A stretch of DNA of 64,000 nt from Neoalteromonas flava (GCF_002807685.1 NZ_PEAX01000006.1:186001-250000); one strand, 5' to 3'. Shown: positions 43,472 to 53,616, counted from the stretch's first letter. Made by a program: numbers and translations. The notes: a model not told the origin generated them from the sequence alone.

Positions 43472-45988
43472 TTACACCATCCGTCGTAAAAGAGCTGTGG
43501 TATTTAGCGCCAATAAGCGCCAACAACCAATGGCCCCGAGTAACCCAACGACAATGGCGCCAGCCACAGGAGCGACTAACCAATACTCCAGATGCACACT
43601 CGCTTCCATTTGAAATACTTGGGATTGCAGTAACCACAAACTAAACTCATTGGCCAGTGCTGCCATAAAGCCTGCGACAATGCCGATGATCAAAAACTCA
43701 AAGATCACACTTAAGCGGATCAAATTCCCTTTCGCACCCAGCGTGCGCAGAATGGCGAGTTCTTGCTGACGCTCATCCATGCTCGCCTGCACTTGCGCGA
43801 TCAATACCAAACTTCCTGCTGCCAACACCAGAATTAAGATAAACTCAACCGCGAGTGAGACTTGGTCGACGACTTCTCTGAGCTGGTTAATACGCGCATC
43901 AACATCAAACAAGGTTACCGAGGCAAAAGGCTGCATAATTTGGGTGATCTCAGCCTTGCGCGACTGGTCCAGATGGAAACTTGTAATGTAAGTAGCCGCA
44001 AAGGATTCCATTGCTGCGGGATGCAGCACAAAGAAAAAGTTCGGCTGCATGGTTTGCCAATTGACTTCGCGTAGGCTGGTCACCGTGACCTCGACAATTT
44101 CACTGCCAATATTAAAGGTCAATTTATCATTGAGTTTGATGTCCAAACGCTGTGCTACTTCTGACTCTACCGATACCTCATGCGGCATCCCGGGTTGCCA
44201 TGCATCTAACCAACGCCCTTCGACAATTCGATTTTCGGTTTGTAATTGGGTATCCCAGGTTAAATTTGCCTCACGCCCCAATCCATCGCGGCCTTCGCGG
44301 GGCTGCTCATCACCTTCTTTGGTGACTTCAGTACGAATACGTTCATCATTTATGGCAACAAATCGCCCGCGCGCTACCGGGAAGAAATCGTCGTGGCGCA
44401 CATTAAATTGCTCGAACTGGGCAATTAACGGCTCTTTTTGCGCCTCGGTAACATTACTTACAAAATAGTTTGGCGTGCCTTCAGGCAACTGCGCCCGCCA
44501 CTGCGCAATCATGTCATTGCGCATAACCAATACCACCAAGAGCAGCATGATGGTAATAGAGAAACTGATTAGCTGTACCGAATTATCCATGGCGCGGCGA
44601 CGGATGCGCGCCCAAGCGAGTTGCCAGGGCCCCATCGCCCCGCCACCTAGCTTGCGACCAAGGGCAATAAGACCAAAAGTGACTGCTAATAGCCCTAAAA
44701 CCAACAAAATACCTGAGCCAAACAAAATGGCGCTGATCATAAGGTCACGACTGTACGCCCACATAAGTAGGAAGATAGCCGAGCCCGCTGCAGCAAATTG
44801 CAAGGTACGCGAGCTTAAATTGGCGGCAATATCTTTACGTAATACCCGCAATGGTGGTACTGAGAACAATTGCATCAAGGGATACAACGAGAACATCATG
44901 GCACATAATGAGCCGGTAAAGAGCGCAATCAGCAGTGGTCGCCAGTGCCACACGTTCAGTGATACCTCCACCCTGTCACCTAACGCAGTCACCACCACCT
45001 GCTGGATAGCAATGCCCAACACAGTGCCAATAAAAATCCCCAGCAAAGTAATGAAGCTGATCTGCAATATATAGATACGCTGGATTTGTTGTTTGCTGGC
45101 ACCAATGGTCTTCATGATAGCGACCGGGTCAAAATGGCGCTGACTGTAGCGCTGTGCTGCTACAGCAATAGACACCGCCGCTAGAACAATTGCTAACAAA
45201 CTGGCGAGCAGGAAGTAGCGTTCGGCGCGCGACACCGCTCGCCCTACGGCTGAGTCGTCATCTTCAACCGACATCCAGTAGTGCAGCTCGTCATTTAACT
45301 GCGGACGTAACCAATCATAATAGTCGTCTAACACTGCCGACTCACCGGTGAAATATGCCTTGTAAGTCACGCGACTGCCGGGGCCTGTTACATTGGTTTG
45401 GGGAATATCTTCGATGGCCATTAACAGGATCGGATCGGTATTAAAGACACTAAAGCCAGCATCGGGGATTTCACCCAACACTTGGGTGACTTTGAGAGAG
45501 GCATCACCCACATACACCGTATCACCTAGCTCAACATCCAGTAATTGAAACAAGCGAGAATCCATCCAGACCTCACCCGGTAGCGGGCGGCCGTCGATAT
45601 CACTGGCCAGTTCAAAAGGTGCTGGAGCAACGCTTATAGCGCCTTTCAATGGATATTGCTCATCAACCGCACGCAGGTCGGCAAGCGCCATTTCCTGCTC
45701 GCCAAACACCATAGAGCGCGTACTGACCTGCTGAGCCGTTTGCAGGCCTTGCGTTTGCGCTTCCAACAGCCAGTTCTCATCAATCGAGTGGCGCGAGTTC
45801 AAACGGCGGTCGGCGGCGATAAATTCAGCCGAGCGATCAGTCAATGCCTGCTGCAAGCGTTCACTGAATAATGACAGGGATAGTACAGCAGCAACCGACA
45901 AAACAATTGCCAGCAAGATAATGGTTAATTCGCCACGTCGGGCTTCATGACGAAACAGTCGCCATGCAAGGTTAAATGTGGTCGCCAT
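43472..45988 (-). CDS. ybbP: ABC transporter permease YbbP (FtsX-like)
   Basis: An 838-residue permease with the MacB/FtsX-like layout duplicated. There is a first helix near residue 25, a large periplasmic domain (about 45-250), three helices with the FtsX signature (SQRHFDPVAIMKTIGASKQQIQ), a second set around 400-470, another periplasmic part (about 500-700), and a final three-helix FtsX module (QQELAILRTLGAKGNLI). It pairs with YbbA 3 bases upstream. Members are thought to act in lipid or lipoprotein handling or resistance; the substrate is not known. Confidence 0.92.
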   Translation of the reverse strand: MATTFNLAWRLFRHEARRGELTIILLAIVLSVAAVLSLSLFSERLQQALTDRSAEFIAADRRLNSRHSIDENWLLEAQTQGLQTAQQVSTRSMVFGEQEMALADLRAVDEQYPLKGAISVAPAPFELASDIDGRPLPGEVWMDSRLFQLLDVELGDTVYVGDASLKVTQVLGEIPDAGFSVFNTDPILLMAIEDIPQTNVTGPGSRVTYKAYFTGESAVLDDYYDWLRPQLNDELHYWMSVEDDDSAVGRAVSRAERYFLLASLLAIVLAAVSIAVAAQRYSQRHFDPVAIMKTIGASKQQIQRIYILQISFITLLGIFIGTVLGIAIQQVVVTALGDRVEVSLNVWHWRPLLIALFTGSLCAMMFSLYPLMQLFSVPPLRVLRKDIAANLSSRTLQFAAAGSAIFLLMWAYSRDLMISAILFGSGILLVLGLLAVTFGLIALGRKLGGGAMGPWQLAWARIRRRAMDNSVQLISFSITIMLLLVVLVMRNDMIAQWRAQLPEGTPNYFVSNVTEAQKEPLIAQFEQFNVRHDDFFPVARGRFVAINDERIRTEVTKEGDEQPREGRDGLGREANLTWDTQLQTENRIVEGRWLDAWQPGMPHEVSVESEVAQRLDIKLNDKLTFNIGSEIVEVTVTSLREVNWQTMQPNFFFVLHPAAMESFAATYITSFHLDQSRKAEITQIMQPFASVTLFDVDARINQLREVVDQVSLAVEFILILVLAAGSLVLIAQVQASMDERQQELAILRTLGAKGNLIRLSVIFEFLIIGIVAGFMAALANEFSLWLLQSQVFQMEASVHLEYWLVAPVAGAIVVGLLGAIGCWRLLALNTTALLRRMV

Positions 45989-45991
45989 AAT

Positions 45992-46717
45992 TTAGCTCGC
46001 CTCGCGTTGTACTGGACTTTCTCCAGTATCGCCGTCAGCGGCGCTAGTAGCTTCGCTTAATTCGCCAGCCTGCATATGCAATTGACGATCGCACTTGGCA
46101 GCCAGCTGACTGTCATGGGTCACCAATACTAGTGTAGTTTCATTGTCTTGATTGAGTTTGAATAGTAGCGCTTCAATTTTATCGCTGTTTGCAGCATCCA
46201 GATTACCGGTTGGCTCATCGGCAAAGAGGATTTTAGGTTGGGTGATAAAAGCACGGGCGATGGCGACACGCTGTTGCTCACCACCAGAGAGCTGATTGGG
46301 GTAATGGTGTGCGCGGTGCCCAAGGCCTACCTGCTCTAAGATCTCTTTGGCCCGTGCTTTAGGGTTGGTTAAACCATTGATCTCCGCCGGTAACATAATG
46401 TTTTCTAGGGCAGTCAAACTTTGCACCAACATAAAGCTTTGGAAGATAAAACCCACTTTGTCACCCCGAAGGCGCGCACGTTGTTCTTCATCCATGGTGT
46501 GCAACGGTTGATCATCGAGAAAAATCTCGCCACTAGACACTTCATCTAGCCCAGCAAGCAGGCTTAATAAGGTTGATTTACCGGAGCCTGACGCACCTAC
46601 TATGGCAATCGACTCACCCGCCTTGACTTGAAAAGAGATAGGCTGAAGGATCTGAAGTGCGCCTTCGCTGGTATTAACTGTCTTAGTGATGGATTTTGTT
46701 TCAATCATTTTTTGCAT
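45992..46717 (-). CDS. ybbA: ABC transporter ATPase YbbA (LolD/MacB type)
   Basis: A 241-residue ATPase. Walker [10 protein letters not shown]-loop FIFQSFMLV, signature [15 protein letters not shown], Walker [13 protein letters not shown] and the His-loop LVLVTHDSQ are all intact. A 20-residue acidic tail follows. It is divergent from tesA, as in enteric bacteria, and forms the ATPase of the YbbP permease. Confidence 0.94.
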   Translation of the reverse strand: MQKMIETKSITKTVNTSEGALQILQPISFQVKAGESIAIVGASGSGKSTLLSLLAGLDEVSSGEIFLDDQPLHTMDEEQRARLRGDKVGFIFQSFMLVQSLTALENIMLPAEINGLTNPKARAKEILEQVGLGHRAHHYPNQLSGGEQQRVAIARAFITQPKILFADEPTGNLDAANSDKIEALLFKLNQDNETTLVLVTHDSQLAAKCDRQLHMQAGELSEATSAADGDTGESPVQREAS

Positions 46718-46733
46718 TCGAGGAGTCTTTACA

Positions 46734-47402
46734 TTGGTTAATCTTCAACGAAACCGACGCGGTGCGTGGATCGTACTGGCATTACTCTTTTTACCCTTGC
46801 TCGCGGTTTCAGATCACATTTATGCAGCTTCACAGCGGGAAAACGTCCGCCTGTTAGTGCTGGGCGATAGTTTAAGCGCGGCCTATGGTCTGCAAGCTCC
46901 ACAAGGTTGGGTCAGTCTGCTACAAAACACCTGGCAAGAGAACGGTTCTACGATTGACGTTATAAATGCTGCGATCAGTGGAGAAACCACCGATGGCGGC
47001 CTCGCCCGCTTGCCTCGTCTGCTTGAACAACACGCGCCGACCCATCTGCTTATTGAATTGGGCGGAAATGATGGTTTGCAAGGGCATAACGTCAATAAAA
47101 TGCGAGTTAACTTGTTACAAATGGTAAAAATGGCGCAGGCGCAGGATATCGAGGTACTGCTACAAGAAATGCATATTCCGACCAATTACGGCCGCCGCTA
47201 TAATGAGTTATTTACTGAAAGCTTCAGCTATGTCGCGAATAAAACCGACATTCCATTGATCCCGTTTTTCTTGATGGATGTGGCGTTGGATCCAAGTTTG
47301 ATGCAGCGCGATGGGATCCACCCTAATGCAGAAGCCCAGCCAATTATCGCAGAATTTATGCGTAAACAATTAGAGCCGCTGTTACTCGATAATAACGACT
47401 AA
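46734..47402 (+). CDS. tesA: SGNH-hydrolase thioesterase/lysophospholipase TesA
   Basis: A 222-residue periplasmic hydrolase: TesA (multifunctional acyl-CoA thioesterase / lysophospholipase L1). The catalytic Ser is in LVLGDSLSAAYG, the oxyanion residues in ISGETTDGGL and LIELGGNDGLQG, and the Asp/His pair in RDGIHPNAEAQ. The start is TTG 46734, which has AGGAG eight bases upstream and gives a normal signal peptide (ending YAAS); the ATG 16 codons earlier overlaps the divergent ybbA gene. It is divergent from ybbA. Confidence 0.92.
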   Translation: MVNLQRNRRGAWIVLALLFLPLLAVSDHIYAASQRENVRLLVLGDSLSAAYGLQAPQGWVSLLQNTWQENGSTIDVINAAISGETTDGGLARLPRLLEQHAPTHLLIELGGNDGLQGHNVNKMRVNLLQMVKMAQAQDIEVLLQEMHIPTNYGRRYNELFTESFSYVANKTDIPLIPFFLMDVALDPSLMQRDGIHPNAEAQPIIAEFMRKQLEPLLLDNND

Positions 47403-47408
47403 GAAGAA

Positions 47409-47439
47409 AAAGAGGTTGCCGTTACCGGCAACCTCTTTT
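47409..47439. terminator. Rho-independent, probably bidirectional terminator after tesA
   Basis: A 12-bp stem AAAGAGGTTGCC/GGCAACCTCTTT (47409-47420 and 47427-47438) with a 6-base loop sits 6 bases after the tesA stop and just before the convergent amidohydrolase stop. T-rich sequence on one side and A-rich on the other suit both directions. Confidence 0.85.
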
Positions 47440-47443
47440 GATA

Positions 47444-48739
47444 TTAAGGTCTAACGTAAGTGGTGGTTGTGGTAGTTTCGCCTTTGATCAGCGAAAGGTA
47501 TCGATCCCGCAATTTTGTCTGACGTGATTCCATCTCAACCGCTTTACCTGCAATAAACACCTGCTCTGCACTTTCGGTAACTTCAAGCGGGTCGCCCGAC
47601 CAAATCACCACATCAGCGCGTTTGCCCGGCGCGATGCTGCCAATCTGATCATCCACTTGAAAAATTTTGGCTGGATTTAAACTGATCGCGGCTAACGCTT
47701 GGGCATAGTCCAATCCATTTGCCACTGCATTTCCTGCATGTTGCGTGGCCAATCGAATATTGTGCGTATCCATTCCAATCGCAACGGTCACTCCCGCAGC
47801 GGCCAAACGGCCAGCATTTGCGAGCGTAGCGCCCATTTGATCAAAGCCACCAGGAAGGTTGTACTCAGGGTTCACAATGACCGGGATAGCATGGGCGGCT
47901 AATTGCTCAGCCACACGCCACGCTTCTATACCATCAACAATCACTAAACGCAGTTTAGGATAGCGCGCTTTAAGCTGGATAACCTGCTCAATATCTGCCT
48001 TACGATTTGCCGTGACAAGTAGCGGCGTAGCGCCACTAAGCACTGGCTTAAGGGCACTAATATCTGCAGTTGTCGTTAAACCATGCCACTCAGCACCTGC
48101 CTTCATGGTCGCTGGCGCTTGTTGCGCTTCGTTTAAAACTTGATTGAGCGCAACCCAGAGTGCGGCGCGTGAATCACCGTTAGTTTCCGCCCCATCATTG
48201 GCTACACTCGTGTGCACGAATGCCCGCGGCTTAAGCACCGCTGAGGTTTCACTGGCAAGCGTGATCACCGTACCCTGACCATTGAATAACTGACCCGTAC
48301 TGGCAATGCCGCTGGCAGCACTGGTAAAGCCTTCAATGCGCGTGATGGCAAATAAGCTGCTATCTGGGTTAAGTGCAAAACTGGCGTCATAGGCCGCCCC
48401 AGTAGTGGAGACTGCATGGGCTTTCACGCGGCTATCGACCACGCCCGCAGACATGCTGACTTCTTGTAGGCCCAAAGTGGTTAATGCACCGAAGAACCCA
48501 GGAGTGACGACTTTGCCACTGGCATCAATAACGGTGTAATCGCTAGGGACCTCTGCGGCATCGGTTAAGACTCCAGAGATAACGCCATCATTCACCAACA
48601 CAACGCCATTCTCTAAGGTCCCAGCACTACTGAGTGTATGGACTGTACCGCCCACTATCGCTAGTTTTTCAGCGTGCGCGAGGGATAGCATGGTTAATAA
48701 CAATGTAGGTACGATGAAAAATTGCTGTAAATGTCTCAT
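47444..48739 (-). CDS. Amidohydrolase-family protein lacking the HxH metal site
   Basis: A 431-residue exported protein (signal peptide ending LAHA). It has the amidohydrolase composite domain (IVGGTVHTLSSAGTLENGVVLV..., and GSIAPGKRADVVIWSGDPLEVTE at the C-terminus). The usual VTPGxIDxHxH is VTPGFFGALTTLG, so the first two metal histidines are absent. It is probably catalytically altered or inactive alone. Its neighbour (48736) keeps the site, and the two genes overlap by 4 bases, so they may form a functional pair. Confidence 0.88.
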   Translation of the reverse strand: MRHLQQFFIVPTLLLTMLSLAHAEKLAIVGGTVHTLSSAGTLENGVVLVNDGVISGVLTDAAEVPSDYTVIDASGKVVTPGFFGALTTLGLQEVSMSAGVVDSRVKAHAVSTTGAAYDASFALNPDSSLFAITRIEGFTSAASGIASTGQLFNGQGTVITLASETSAVLKPRAFVHTSVANDGAETNGDSRAALWVALNQVLNEAQQAPATMKAGAEWHGLTTTADISALKPVLSGATPLLVTANRKADIEQVIQLKARYPKLRLVIVDGIEAWRVAEQLAAHAIPVIVNPEYNLPGGFDQMGATLANAGRLAAAGVTVAIGMDTHNIRLATQHAGNAVANGLDYAQALAAISLNPAKIFQVDDQIGSIAPGKRADVVIWSGDPLEVTESAEQVFIAGKAVEMESRQTKLRDRYLSLIKGETTTTTTYVRP

Positions 48740-50154
48740 TTGTGGTCTCCCTCGGCAACTTGTCCCAACTCAAAATCACTCACTGGCCAACTGTCAGGCG
48801 ACGCTCGGTCGTACACTAACGCGCCATCAACAAAGACCTTTTCCGCTTGGGTATAGGTTGAGAATGGGTCACCTGACCACAGCACAACATCGGCGTTTTT
48901 GCCTGTTTCAAGTGAGCCGGTATGCTCAAAAATACCCAGTGACTTCGCCGGATTAGCAGATAACCACTGCCATGCGTCAGCTTGGGAAATGTCTAAACCT
49001 ACGCGTTGACCATCGGCCCAAGCTTTGGCCGCCTCCTGATTGAGACGCTGGATCCCTAAATCGCTATCGGAATGCACAACGGCACATGCGCCGGCGCTGT
49101 GCACCATAGGAATATTTTCACGGATGCCGTCGTAGGCCTCCATCTTAAAGCCCCACCAATCGGCCCACATGGACGAGCAAACATTGTTTTCGGCTAATTT
49201 ATCCGCAATTTTGTAAGACTCAACCGCATGATGGAAACTGCCAATCTGATAGCCAAACTCCTGCATAACATCCATCATTACCGTCATTTCATCGGCGCGA
49301 TAGCAATGCATGTGCACAATGATTTCACCATCCAGCACACCCACTAAAGTATCTTTATCTAAGTCTCGCTTGGGCGGCTTGGGATTTTTGCCGGCCTCAT
49401 ACTCTGCATAATAGCGCTCCCACTGGTCGCGATACTGCTGAGCATCAGCCCAGGCTTGCCGATAACCAGCAACATTGCCCATACGCGTCATGGGACCGCC
49501 CTTTTGCCCATACACGCGTTTAGGGTTCTCACCACAGGCCATTTTGACCCCATAAGGGGCTTCTGGAAACTTCATTGCCTGCATAGTTCGATTGGGGACA
49601 TTTTTCAGCGTGACTGAGCGGCCACCAAACAAGTTGGCTGAACCCGGCAGGATCTGCATAGCGGTAACGCCGCCCGCTAGTGCGCGACCAAATCCAGGGT
49701 CCTGCGGCCACACTGAATGCTCCGCCCAAACGCCGGCCGTAATTGGCCCTGTCATTTCATTACCATCCGAGTGAGATTGCGTGGATGGCGCTGGATAAAC
49801 GCCTAAATGGCTGTGCGTATCAATAATGCCAGGGGTAACCCATTTACCCGTACCGTCGATTACTACAGCACCTTCGGGAACGGTCAGATCGGCGCCAATG
49901 GCTACCACTTTGCCTTGGTTAAGTAAAATTGATGTGGATTCTTGTTTGCCACCGATCCCATCAAGTAGGGTCACATTGGTCAAGACAGTGGGTTGACTCG
50001 GTAATGGCTGGTAAGTGCTGGGGTAAGGGTTCTTAGCGATGACAAACTTTTCATTTTGTTCGGCATTTGCAGTATCTTCCCCACCACAACCGGTCATCAT
50101 CGCAAGTGCCAAAGCACTAACGGAAAAAAGCGGAAATGTGCTGGTTTTTTTCAT
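48736..50154 (-). CDS. Amidohydrolase-family lipoprotein with intact metal site
   Basis: A 472-residue amidohydrolase. The N-terminus looks like a lipoprotein signal (lipobox MTGC at about residue 22). The metal-binding VTPGIIDTHSHLG gives the HxH pair. Later histidines occur in EIIVHMHCYRADEM, IGSFHHAVESYK and AVVHSDSD. The C-terminal SLETGKNADVVLWSGDPF is the closing composite-domain strand. Substrate unknown; family members cleave cyclic amides, peptides or imides. It is translationally coupled to the metal-less paralogue downstream. Confidence 0.88.
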   Translation of the reverse strand: MKKTSTFPLFSVSALALAMMTGCGGEDTANAEQNEKFVIAKNPYPSTYQPLPSQPTVLTNVTLLDGIGGKQESTSILLNQGKVVAIGADLTVPEGAVVIDGTGKWVTPGIIDTHSHLGVYPAPSTQSHSDGNEMTGPITAGVWAEHSVWPQDPGFGRALAGGVTAMQILPGSANLFGGRSVTLKNVPNRTMQAMKFPEAPYGVKMACGENPKRVYGQKGGPMTRMGNVAGYRQAWADAQQYRDQWERYYAEYEAGKNPKPPKRDLDKDTLVGVLDGEIIVHMHCYRADEMTVMMDVMQEFGYQIGSFHHAVESYKIADKLAENNVCSSMWADWWGFKMEAYDGIRENIPMVHSAGACAVVHSDSDLGIQRLNQEAAKAWADGQRVGLDISQADAWQWLSANPAKSLGIFEHTGSLETGKNADVVLWSGDPFSTYTQAEKVFVDGALVYDRASPDSWPVSDFELGQVAEGDHK

Positions 50155-50240
50155 CGTTTTTCTTAGGTTGGTTGGAATAAAGTTATCGTAAACAGTATGA
50201 ATACCTTAGCACAACCCATTTAGATTGCTGACGTAATCAT

Positions 50241-51239
50241 TTATTGTGTCGCAGTCGCTAACACCTGATGCTGATTCGCATGCAAAACGGCGACGATTTC
50301 TGTCGGTTCACGCAAACGACGGATCTGATCAAACACCACGGCAGCCTCTTCGTATTGGTTTTTTAAATAGCCGAACCATTGTTTGATGCGATTTGGGTAA
50401 TAGCGGCCTTTGTCGCCAAATATCTCATAGCCTGAATAAGCCACTAACCATTCCGTCACCTCTGCCCATGGCATTGGGCTTTGCTGGTTTTTAATGTGTA
50501 AGGCAAGATTGGGCATCGACAAAGCGCCACGCCCCACCATCAGTTGCTCGCACCCGGATTGTTGCAGACACTGCAGCGCATCGCTACGCTGCCAAATTTC
50601 ACCATTGGCAATAATCGGTACCTGACAGGTGGCTTTCACTTTGGCAATCCAATCCCAATAGGCTGGCGGTTTATAGCCATCGGTTTTGGTGCGTGCATGA
50701 ATGGTAATAGCTGACACGCCAGCATCTTCCAGGGCTTGCACGTTGTCGAACACCTGCTGTTTGTCTTCAAAGCCTAAGCGGATTTTTGCGGTCACAGGAA
50801 ACGCCGGATCAACTGCCTCACGCACCGCCTTTACTATCGCATGCAAGGTGTGCGGTTCGTTCAGTAAAACCGCTCCTCCGCGACTTTTGTTTACCGTTTT
50901 AGCTGGGCAACCAAAATTCAGGTCCACACCTGGAGAGCCAAGCTCAATGGCGCGCGCTGCATTATAAGCCATCCATTCGGGGTATTGCCCCAATAACTGC
51001 ACTCGCACCGGCACACCGCTAGGTGTTTTACCATCGGTCTGAAGCTCAGGGCATAAACGATAAAAAACGTGGTTAGGAATTTTTTGTTCGACGACACGCA
51101 CGAATTCAGTCACGCATAAATCATAGCCCCCAATGCGGGTTAGCATGTCACGCATTAAGTGATCAACAACCCCTTCCATGGGGGCTAACATGACTTTTAA
51201 CGCTGCAGTATTCGATGAATTTGTCACCAACAATCTCAA
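50241..51239 (-). CDS. dusC: tRNA-dihydrouridine(16) synthase DusC
   Basis: A flavoenzyme that reduces uridine 16 in tRNA. The TIM barrel has LAPMEGVVDHLMRDMLT, CVTEFVRVV, the catalytic Cys in GVDLNFGCPAKTVNKSRGGAVLL, ITIHARTKTDGYKPPA and VPIIANGEIW, a line that follows DusC rather than DusA/B. The start is uncertain: an open TTG at 51239, GTG at 51227, or ATG at 51191; the last would trim the first beta-strand. The ~330-residue length fits DusC. Confidence 0.92.
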   Translation of the reverse strand: MRLLVTNSSNTAALKVMLAPMEGVVDHLMRDMLTRIGGYDLCVTEFVRVVEQKIPNHVFYRLCPELQTDGKTPSGVPVRVQLLGQYPEWMAYNAARAIELGSPGVDLNFGCPAKTVNKSRGGAVLLNEPHTLHAIVKAVREAVDPAFPVTAKIRLGFEDKQQVFDNVQALEDAGVSAITIHARTKTDGYKPPAYWDWIAKVKATCQVPIIANGEIWQRSDALQCLQQSGCEQLMVGRGALSMPNLALHIKNQQSPMPWAEVTEWLVAYSGYEIFGDKGRYYPNRIKQWFGYLKNQYEEAAVVFDQIRRLREPTEIVAVLHANQHQVLATATQ

Positions 51240-51297
51240 ATGATTAAACCGCGGCTAGTTTACCTGTTTTATGCCAGCAACAATATAGTCAAAGGTG

Positions 51298-53043
51298 TTA
51301 CGCTGCAGAAGAAGGGCTAAGCGCATTGGCCAAGGACAACAGTTCATCGCGGACTTCTCGACAGCGCACCAGAAAGGCTTTTTGCTGATCATTGCTCGCA
51401 AAGTAGTGTTGTAACAAGGGTTTTATCTGACGCTGGGTTTGTTGTGTGGGGAGCATTAAGTAATCCAAGATGTCGAGACTATGATGCACAACACCGTGTT
51501 TGCTATCACCGACTGGCCCTAAAGATTCTACCACGCGGCACATTTCTTTTGGCATGTGCCATAACCGGCTAACAAACGCGCTTACCGCTACCGTACTGGT
51601 TCCCAAGCGGTGCTGTTGAAAACGGTTTTGCTCACGCCACGTGCTCAGCTCATCGAGCTCTGCAGCGCAATCTCGCATTTCATCGGGTAAATAAAAGTGT
51701 AAAACAAGCTCACCAATATTATGTAGCAAAGCTGCAAGGTAGGCGGTTTCAGCCTCTACCTTATTGGCATTACTGGCTTCGTTAAGTTCTTCTACGATGT
51801 GTGTAGCAAGTAGCGCACGGTGCCAAAAATGGGCGTAATTGAATCCTTTTAATTCGCGCGCAAAGGTTTGTGAGGACATAATCGCCAAGGTCAAGGCATA
51901 CAGCTTCTCAACACCAAATATAGCAATAACTGCCTGTTTCAAGTTGGCCACTTTAACATGTGCATACATACTGCTGTTGGCCACTTTCATTATTTTCGCG
52001 ACTAGCACAGGGTCGCCCTGCAAAAGCTCAATGATCTGCTCGATGGTAGCTTCCGGATCGCGCAAACAATCGAGTAATTTCGTCACCGTTGAAGGTAAGT
52101 GAGGGAGTTGCTCGGCATCAATGATGTCTTTCACATTGCTGCCGTGCGATAACGATACGTATTGGGCTTGGATCTTCGCCGGTGAAATGCCCTGCCATTT
52201 CTTAAATGAACGCTCAAATGTGGCACGATCAGAAAAACCCAATTGCAGACTGATGGACTCAATAGATTCACCCGCAAACAATAATGATAGGGCTTTTGTG
52301 TTGCGCGCAGCAGCGACGATGTCGCGAAACTTCAGCCCTTCACTATTGAGCTTACGACTCAAGGTGCGCTCACTCATGGCCAGTTGTGACGCAACAGCGG
52401 ATTGCGACAATGCATCCCAGTTTTCCGTTCGGGCAACTTCTCGCACCACGGCAAACTCAATATTCTTATGGTTACCTAAACCTCTACGATAAATGTTTAA
52501 CTGGCTTAGAAACGCCTCATTTAAGCGCGGGTTTGCATTGCGCATTGGTTGCGTCAGACTCTCTCGGCGCACACTCAAGCGGACTAACAGGTCAGTATCT
52601 TCAGCAAAACGATGGCCCTGCCATTCTTCTATGCTGCCATGCAAATGACATTCAATGAGTCCCTCGGGTAATAGGCCACTGAGGCGAATATGCTTAATCA
52701 TCAAGCCACACAACAATAGCTGCACATGGGGCAGCTCTTGTGATTTAGTCATGGTGATGGTGACCGAGGACACACCGGTATTGATAACAAATAAGGATTC
52801 TTCTGCACTCAAATCTTCCAGCATGAGCACGAAAGTATCTAGCCAGGCACCTACGCTAACACTGGTCGAGAGTGTATTGGTGTATAAGTCTAGGGTGTCA
52901 TTACTGAACGCTAATCCTGCGCTAAACAATCGATGCGTGGTTGCACGATCAAAATCTAGCGCAGCAAACGACTTTGCTGCCTGTTGGTCTTCAAGCGCAG
53001 CAGATGTCGCGCTCACTAGCTGCTGGAACAGGGAAATCTCCAT
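51298..53043 (-). CDS. AraC-type HTH fused to an HDOD domain
   Basis: A 581-residue protein with an unusual domain order. An N-terminal sensor-like region (about 1-190) resembles the arabinose-binding half of some AraC proteins. A HTH_18 domain follows at about 213-298 (VASQLAMSERTLSRKLNSEGLKF, LGFSDRATFERSFKKWQG). Residues about 310-510 form an HDOD domain (LPHLPSTVTKLLDCL, VLVAKIMKVANSSMY, AIFGVEKLYAL, LAALLHNIGELVL). HDOD proteins act in signalling and gene control, often with c-di-GMP or chemotaxis systems. The combination suggests a transcription factor with a built-in signalling output. Regulator targets cannot be told. Confidence 0.85.
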   Translation of the reverse strand: MEISLFQQLVSATSAALEDQQAAKSFAALDFDRATTHRLFSAGLAFSNDTLDLYTNTLSTSVSVGAWLDTFVLMLEDLSAEESLFVINTGVSSVTITMTKSQELPHVQLLLCGLMIKHIRLSGLLPEGLIECHLHGSIEEWQGHRFAEDTDLLVRLSVRRESLTQPMRNANPRLNEAFLSQLNIYRRGLGNHKNIEFAVVREVARTENWDALSQSAVASQLAMSERTLSRKLNSEGLKFRDIVAAARNTKALSLLFAGESIESISLQLGFSDRATFERSFKKWQGISPAKIQAQYVSLSHGSNVKDIIDAEQLPHLPSTVTKLLDCLRDPEATIEQIIELLQGDPVLVAKIMKVANSSMYAHVKVANLKQAVIAIFGVEKLYALTLAIMSSQTFARELKGFNYAHFWHRALLATHIVEELNEASNANKVEAETAYLAALLHNIGELVLHFYLPDEMRDCAAELDELSTWREQNRFQQHRLGTSTVAVSAFVSRLWHMPKEMCRVVESLGPVGDSKHGVVHHSLDILDYLMLPTQQTQRQIKPLLQHYFASNDQQKAFLVRCREVRDELLSLANALSPSSAA

Positions 53044-53217
53044 CTCTGCAGATGCACCATGCGTGATGAATTATGTTATGTCTTGATTTAACCATCGTCT
53101 GCACTGACTTGAAAGTGATTTGTACTTTTTTGCTAAAGCGACTAAATTCAAAAGAGATTTGCGCCCGCAGATGGCTGCAGATCATTCTCTCACCTTGTTC
53201 TAAAGTGCAGTCATTAA

Positions 53218-53616
53218 ATGAACAAAAGCGTTTTTGCGTCGCACGGCAGTTTTACTATCGAGATCGATGAAAATTGCCGTATTGTTGATGGTCGAGGCCC
53301 CTATAATCAAGAGATTGTGCAGGAGTACGAGCACGCTATTGCCGGCGCGATCGATACCCTAAGCGGTGGCTCTTGGACACAAATAATTATCTTGCATGGA
53401 CTTAGTTTGTTTACCCCAGATGCTGCTGCACGACTCAAGCAAACCGTGTTAATGCGCAAAACGAGAGGGTTAACCGCCTCTGCCGTAGTTATCGGTGATG
53501 TTGACGGGAAGAACACCGTCACTCAGCAAATGCAAAGCATTTATCAAGAATGCGGTATCGCTTTTGACTTTTTTGATAATGTCGATAGCGCACAGATTTG
53601 GTTAAAAACGCTTTAA
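53218..53616 (+). CDS. Small STAS/SpoIIAA-like protein
   Basis: A 132-residue soluble protein. FASHGSFTIEIDENCRIVDGRGPYNQEIVQEYEHAI and GGSWTQIIILHGLSLFTPDA fit a SpoIIAA/STAS-like pattern, with a C-terminal IWLKTL helix. It resembles the gene at 42928 in layout and may be a paralogue. It is divergent from the AraC-HDOD regulator (174-base gap) and might be its target. Function unknown. Confidence 0.55.
   Translation: MNKSVFASHGSFTIEIDENCRIVDGRGPYNQEIVQEYEHAIAGAIDTLSGGSWTQIIILHGLSLFTPDAAARLKQTVLMRKTRGLTASAVVIGDVDGKNTVTQQMQSIYQECGIAFDFFDNVDSAQIWLKTL

Noticed and set aside
44475-45074. A 199-codon open frame on the plus strand.
   Set aside because: It is wholly antisense to ybbP, has low-complexity composition and no ribosome site.
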